NCBI GenBank assembly: GCA_007123985.1
Contig: SLGA01000318.1
Location: 1 to 6,826 of the forward strand
From: Balneolaceae bacterium
GTDB lineage: Bacteria > Bacteroidota > Rhodothermia > Balneolales > Balneolaceae
DNA length: 6,826 nt
Direction: 5' to 3'
This document shows, in pieces, positions 6,127 to 6,826 of the stretch (positions within the stretch are counted from its first letter, which is position 1; every line of letters begins with the position of its first letter). A model generated the notes under the pieces. That model did no database searches and had not been told where the DNA came from. It worked only from the letters and a program-made list of their open reading frames with translations. The translations under genes and the position numbers were made by a program.

Positions 6127-6826
6127 TGTGTTCCAATCCAATAGCCATACGCAACAGAGGCGCATTCACATTGATTGAAGTGCTCGTTTCCATGGGCATC
6201 CTGGTCCTGATCATGGCCCTCATGGCCCAAGTATTTACTGAGAGCAGCGCTGTGTGGAGCCGAGGGCTGAAAGATAGTGAGACCGGCAACGTGGGTCGCG
6301 CCATGATGGATTTTATGAGGCAGGACATATCCGCCACGGTCGCTGATCATATGCTGCGCTTTCAGGTCAATACGGAACATCGAAACATTTATGGCTTGCC
6401 CGCAGATGAAATTAGATTTGTTCCGCTTTCCCAGATGCCGCGTATTGGAGATCACTATGCGCGCGAAGCAAAGCAGTTGATTTATTATGTGTCGACCGTT
6501 GGTGGTGGAGAACAGCGTTTTCGTATTATGCGAAGTCGACGGATTTACGTTAGGGATTCGTCTGGTCCCATAATAGCATATTTCCCTGTAGTCGGCCGAG
6601 ACTGGACGTCGCAATCACGAGCGGGCGCGAGCGAGGTAGCGGAAAATATCGCGGCCCTGAATTTCCGTGTATTTTACCGTGAGTCTGATGGGACCCTTCG
6701 CTATCAAGGCACAGCACCATACGACAACATGCCTGGGGAAACTTGGAACGGTACATACCCGCTATGGGTGGATATCTATTTTGAGTTGTTGGGTGAGGCG
6801 GACGCCAACATGGCCCAGAACCTGAG
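6126..6826 (+). CDS. PilW/GspJ-like pseudopilin, resembling Verru_Chthon cassette protein C (partial, runs off the window)
   Basis: The ATG at 6126-6128 overlaps the previous TGA by one base (TGATG), indicating translational coupling. The frame is open to the window end: 233 codons without a stop. The leader MCSNPIAIRNRGA is followed by FTLIEVLVSMGILVLIMALMA, with Glu18 at +5. The residue before the cleavage site is Ala13 instead of the usual Gly, a tolerated but less common choice. Next comes a helix (SSAVWSRGLKDSETGNVGRAMMDFMRQD, about 40-67) typical of PilW/GspJ and cassette protein C. The end of the visible part, LWVDIYFELLGEADAN (213-228), looks like the conserved strand near the C-terminus of that family. 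Little of the protein is probably missing. Two Met-rich patches in the helix are the only oddity. Confidence 0.88.
   Translation, partial: MCSNPIAIRNRGAFTLIEVLVSMGILVLIMALMAQVFTESSAVWSRGLKDSETGNVGRAMMDFMRQDISATVADHMLRFQVNTEHRNIYGLPADEIRFVPLSQMPRIGDHYAREAKQLIYYVSTVGGGEQRFRIMRSRRIYVRDSSGPIIAYFPVVGRDWTSQSRAGASEVAENIAALNFRVFYRESDGTLRYQGTAPYDNMPGETWNGTYPLWVDIYFELLGEADANMAQNL

Noticed and set aside
1..6826. CRISPR array, insertion sequence, toxin-antitoxin or phage genes
   Set aside because: No regularly spaced repeats with unique spacers, no transposase or integrase motifs, and no paired small genes were seen on either strand.

Overview
This window most likely comes from the chromosome of a free-living member of the PVC group, most plausibly Verrucomicrobiota (Opitutia-like) or Kiritimatiellota. 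Three things point there: two exported formylglycine sulfatases side by side, a run of Type IV pilin-like proteins resembling the 'Verru_Chthon cassette', and clean Shine-Dalgarno sites on only some of the genes. The lineage is inferred from gene content, not from a marker gene.

Left end (1-928). A minus-strand gene for a small exported protein begins at 495 behind a good sigma70-type promoter. Its frame is broken by a TGA at 142-144, yet it stays open and protein-like from there to the window edge. To its right, on the plus strand, lies the last third of a glucosamine-6-phosphate deaminase gene (nagB) with no front part: a gene remnant. Bases 929-1250 hold no gene I can defend, but they end in a hairpin plus T-run pointing rightward.

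Centre (1251-4568). Two minus-strand sulfatase genes form an operon with a 48-base gap. The upstream one is arylsulfatase-like (606 aa with a C-terminal extension). The downstream one is related to iduronate-2-sulfatase (482 aa). Both have a signal peptide and the CSPTR motif that is converted to formylglycine. Together they should remove sulfate esters from a polysaccharide outside the cytoplasm. The nagB remnant would fit an amino-sugar substrate, but that link is only suggestive. The maturase for the formylglycine is not in this window.

Divergent spacer (4569-4945). It carries palindromic and direct repeats built from CTTTGTCGACAAAG and CCGTAGTCGT units, followed by a possible promoter for the rightward genes.

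Right end (4946-6826). Three closely spaced plus-strand genes encode pseudopilins with class III prepilin leaders (GFTLIE, GFTLVE, AFTLIE). The third runs off the window. Order and sequence style match the Verru_Chthon cassette, a poorly understood pilin-like gene set; a large 'protein A' gene would be expected just downstream.
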